Assembly: GCA_019914995.1 (NCBI GenBank)
Contig: CM034137.1
Span: 868,001-932,000, forward strand
DNA: 64,000 nucleotides
From: Acanthochlamys bracteata
Lineage: Eukaryota; Streptophyta; Magnoliopsida; Pandanales; Velloziaceae
Direction: 5' to 3'
How positions within the stretch are numbered: the stretch's first letter is position 1; each line of letters starts with the position of its first letter. Below the pieces are notes generated by a model that saw nothing but the letters and a program-made list of their open reading frames with translations, made no database searches and had not been told where the DNA came from. Made by a program: the position numbers and the translations under genes. Below are positions 62,701-64,000 of this stretch, one piece after another.

Positions 62701-63338
62701 CTCATCCTGTGACTCTTCTACTTAAACATCAATGTGTAATAGAGATTGAAAATCTAATACATGAAAAACCTGACATAAGTAAAAGAAAAAAGGAAACAAA
62801 AACCAAAATAGAGTCACTAGATAAACATCCTAGACACCTTCAAAAGAGCAATGTGAAGCTGAGCGAGGACATCGTTGGGTGAGATAAGAGCAGCCTCAAT
62901 ATCTTCTGCTGACACTTTCACCTCACCGTGAATAAGTTGCCGAAAAACCTGCATTTAAAAGAATGCCATCAAAATCAGTAACTCAAACATCAAGGGAAGA
63001 AAGCCGAAAGGAATAAATTATTGAAACATGTGTTAATCTACTCAAGAAAAGAAACCTGCTTTGAACTCAAACCATCGCAAAAATCTCAAACTAGAACGAA
63101 CGAACAAAAACTAAGGATTCAAGCTCCATTTCTGAACTATCACCCAAATAAGAATTCAAGTTCTTACTTTGAAGAAGTTGAGCACGGAGGCGAGTTCCCA
63201 TCGCCGCCGCAGTTGAAGGCGCGTGGCCTGGAACTCCGACGTAGACCCCACTACCTCCTCCGTCGTGAGATCAATGAGTGGGCCTATCTTCACCGGCACA
63301 GCCGGAGGTGGCCGCTTCTTCCCGCGCGTTTCCGGCAT
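58482..63338 (-). CDS. DDT domain-containing protein, DDR-type (11 exons)
   Basis: Plant DDT-related proteins associate with ISWI chromatin remodellers in the nucleus. Exons (minus): 63338-63168, 62948-62838, 62659-62573, 62474-62437, 62365-62281, 62048-61942, 61397-61238, 61175-61083, 60959-60836, 60372-60330, 59043-58482; 1581 nt, 526 aa. The basic N-terminus (MPETRGKKRPPPAVPVKIG) leads into the DDT helices (RRRWELASVLNFFKVF, ISPNDVLAQLHIALLKGIPP). WHIM-like conserved segments follow: ITCKKLAGWWRW, LLILKALCELRLEQDDAVRYI, GDPILGHRLYKE and FQWETLATNLEEFH. A basic/Lys coiled region and DEYDRAINEAIEISK then lead into an acidic, Ser/Asp-rich tail (SDSEEDPTTSSEDSDR). The start is the first ATG in a GC-rich leader. 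The long intron 10 (59044-60329) carries two foldback elements. The closest Arabidopsis match I recall is the At1g18950/DDR4 group. Confidence 0.93.
59243..59640. mobile_element. Foldback element C, in DDT gene intron 10
   Basis: About 400 bp whose ends are AAGAAGATATTTGCATATTG on the left and, reverse-complemented, AAGAAGATATGCACATAGTC on the right. Both arms contain CGCACATTG, an AACACGC(T/C)GACAAAATTT segment and TTGATCAAGATGA/CATCTTAGTCAA sequence next to the centre. A (TA)n run lies on the right. By eye arm identity is about 75-80%. Confidence 0.65.
59701..60114. mobile_element. Foldback element D, near-perfect hairpin, in DDT gene intron 10
   Basis: About 414 bp. The right half is almost the exact reverse complement of the left half, with arms of roughly 180 bp and a 40-bp centre (59883-59923). 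The ends are AGGAAGGGATAGGGGCA and its inverse. Each arm carries its own small palindrome (left copy 59738-59759, CCACGGCC paired with GGCCGTGG). (TA)n tracts lie on both sides (59640-59700 and 60113-60133). By eye arm identity is about 95%, so it is the youngest member of the foldback group. It is non-coding. Confidence 0.85.
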
Positions 63339-64000
63339 TTCAAATGCAAAAAAAGCGCGGGAAAATCTCCACGAGAGATACGTGCCGTCTTGTGAAGAAA
63401 TCAGATTCAGCAGAGAAAATCGTAGCTGAAAACTAACAAAAAGAAAAACAAAACAGCTGAAAGATCGAACGACGGTAGATTGAAAATGGAGAAAAAGCTC
63501 GAGCTTTGAAGAGAAGCTTGATTTAGAAAGCTGTTATTTTTTTCTTTCGTATTCCCATTACCATAATTTTCTTTTCAACTACGGTAATTGATCGATCGAT
63601 CTAGGGTTAGCCTCTATTTTTATTGAAAGAATATTAAACGATAAAAATATATTTAACCAGACGTGTGATATACAAGTATGCACGAAAGTAGTTCAAGAAC
63701 ACTACTATTAGGCTAACGGCCCATTGAAGGCCCGTTATAATACTGGGCTTTGACTTGGATTGTTCTAGAATACAAAGGGTTGGTTCGTGCGACCGGTTGA
63801 GTCCAATAAATTAGGGTCTACCGCTATTGGAGATGAATCGAGAGTTCTAGAGAAAGCACGAGAGGAGTTATAAAGAGATGCGCCTCAGTTTCTCTCTCTA
63901 GCGAAGAGTACCACAAACTCAGGAAAGCACTTGTGCATTGTTTATTCGAGGCCACCACCAGCTCTCGCAATCCCTCAATATAAAGGTAAAACAAGCCTCT
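63339..64000. other. 5' flank of the DDT gene and right edge of the window
   Basis: The first 200 bp are the leader and promoter of the DDT gene on the minus strand. From about 63850 the plus strand looks like a leader (TTATAAAGAG then CT-rich TTTCTCTCTCTAGCG) and ends at a possible donor, AAAG|GTAAAA, at 63984-63990. This suggests a further plus-strand gene begins here and continues outside the window. No coding part of it is visible. Confidence 0.35.

Noticed and set aside
1-64000. Searches by eye for tRNA, rRNA, CRISPR, prokaryotic operons and viral genes
   Set aside because: None was seen. Apparent palindromes are explained by MITE-like and foldback elements; tRNA genes could still be missed without a covariance search.

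Overview
This is a plant nuclear window, almost certainly from a core eudicot and probably a rosid. The genes are split by canonical GT-AG introns. The proteins are land-plant families (GIGANTEA, OHP2, OVATE, ALDH2C, class III truncated haemoglobin). The intergenic DNA is very AT-rich and full of small non-autonomous repeats. I could not fix the species from the sequence alone. I saw no rRNA, tRNA, CRISPR array or prokaryotic feature.

Layout from left to right: (1) 171-7208, minus: a SOL1/carboxypeptidase D-like zinc carboxypeptidase in 15 coding exons. (2) 10630-11127, minus: a single-exon A20/AN1 stress-associated protein. (3) 15095-21719, plus: a complete GIGANTEA gene (14 coding exons, 1153 aa), with an exact evening element, a CCA1-binding-site motif and a G-box upstream. 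(4) 22790-25345, minus, and 26823-27598, plus: a divergently arranged pair encoding two plant-specific proteins of unknown function. (5) 29214-30237, plus: the plastid one-helix protein OHP2. (6) 31261-33364, plus: a decayed TSL-kinase-interacting-protein-1 (TKI1)-like copy, followed by an LTR-retrotransposon-like remnant and a repeat-rich gap. (7) 36805-37182 and 38682-39071, plus: two small intronless genes. (8) 40557-42706, minus: the truncated haemoglobin GLB3. (9) 43.2-46.4 kb: repeat-rich. (10) 46622-55725, plus: a tandem pair of ALDH2C4/REF1-type aldehyde dehydrogenase genes with the ruined last exon of a third copy between them. (11) 56707-56892: an arabinogalactan peptide. (12) 57446-58117: an OVATE family protein. 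(13) 58482-63338, minus: a DDT-domain protein of the DDR/ISWI-associated type.

The genes do not form a pathway. This is an ordinary mixed gene neighbourhood covering clock output, plastid biogenesis, phenylpropanoid aldehyde oxidation, peptide processing and chromatin. The non-coding layer is the most unusual part. There are two families of small elements. One is an AT-rich family of roughly 215-260 bp with ends like TGTTTGGGAGTGCTTAT; its best copy is in an ALDH intron and shows a TAA target duplication. The other is a set of long inverted-repeat (foldback) elements that sit in TA microsatellites, with two in one intron of the DDT gene. No gene cluster here looks like a new biological system. 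The best leads are repeat biology and local duplications that created decoy splice sites and altered gene ends.

Exon coordinates were worked out by hand from reading frame, splice consensus and remembered family alignments. All multi-exon CDS lengths come out divisible by three. UTR limits are not defined.
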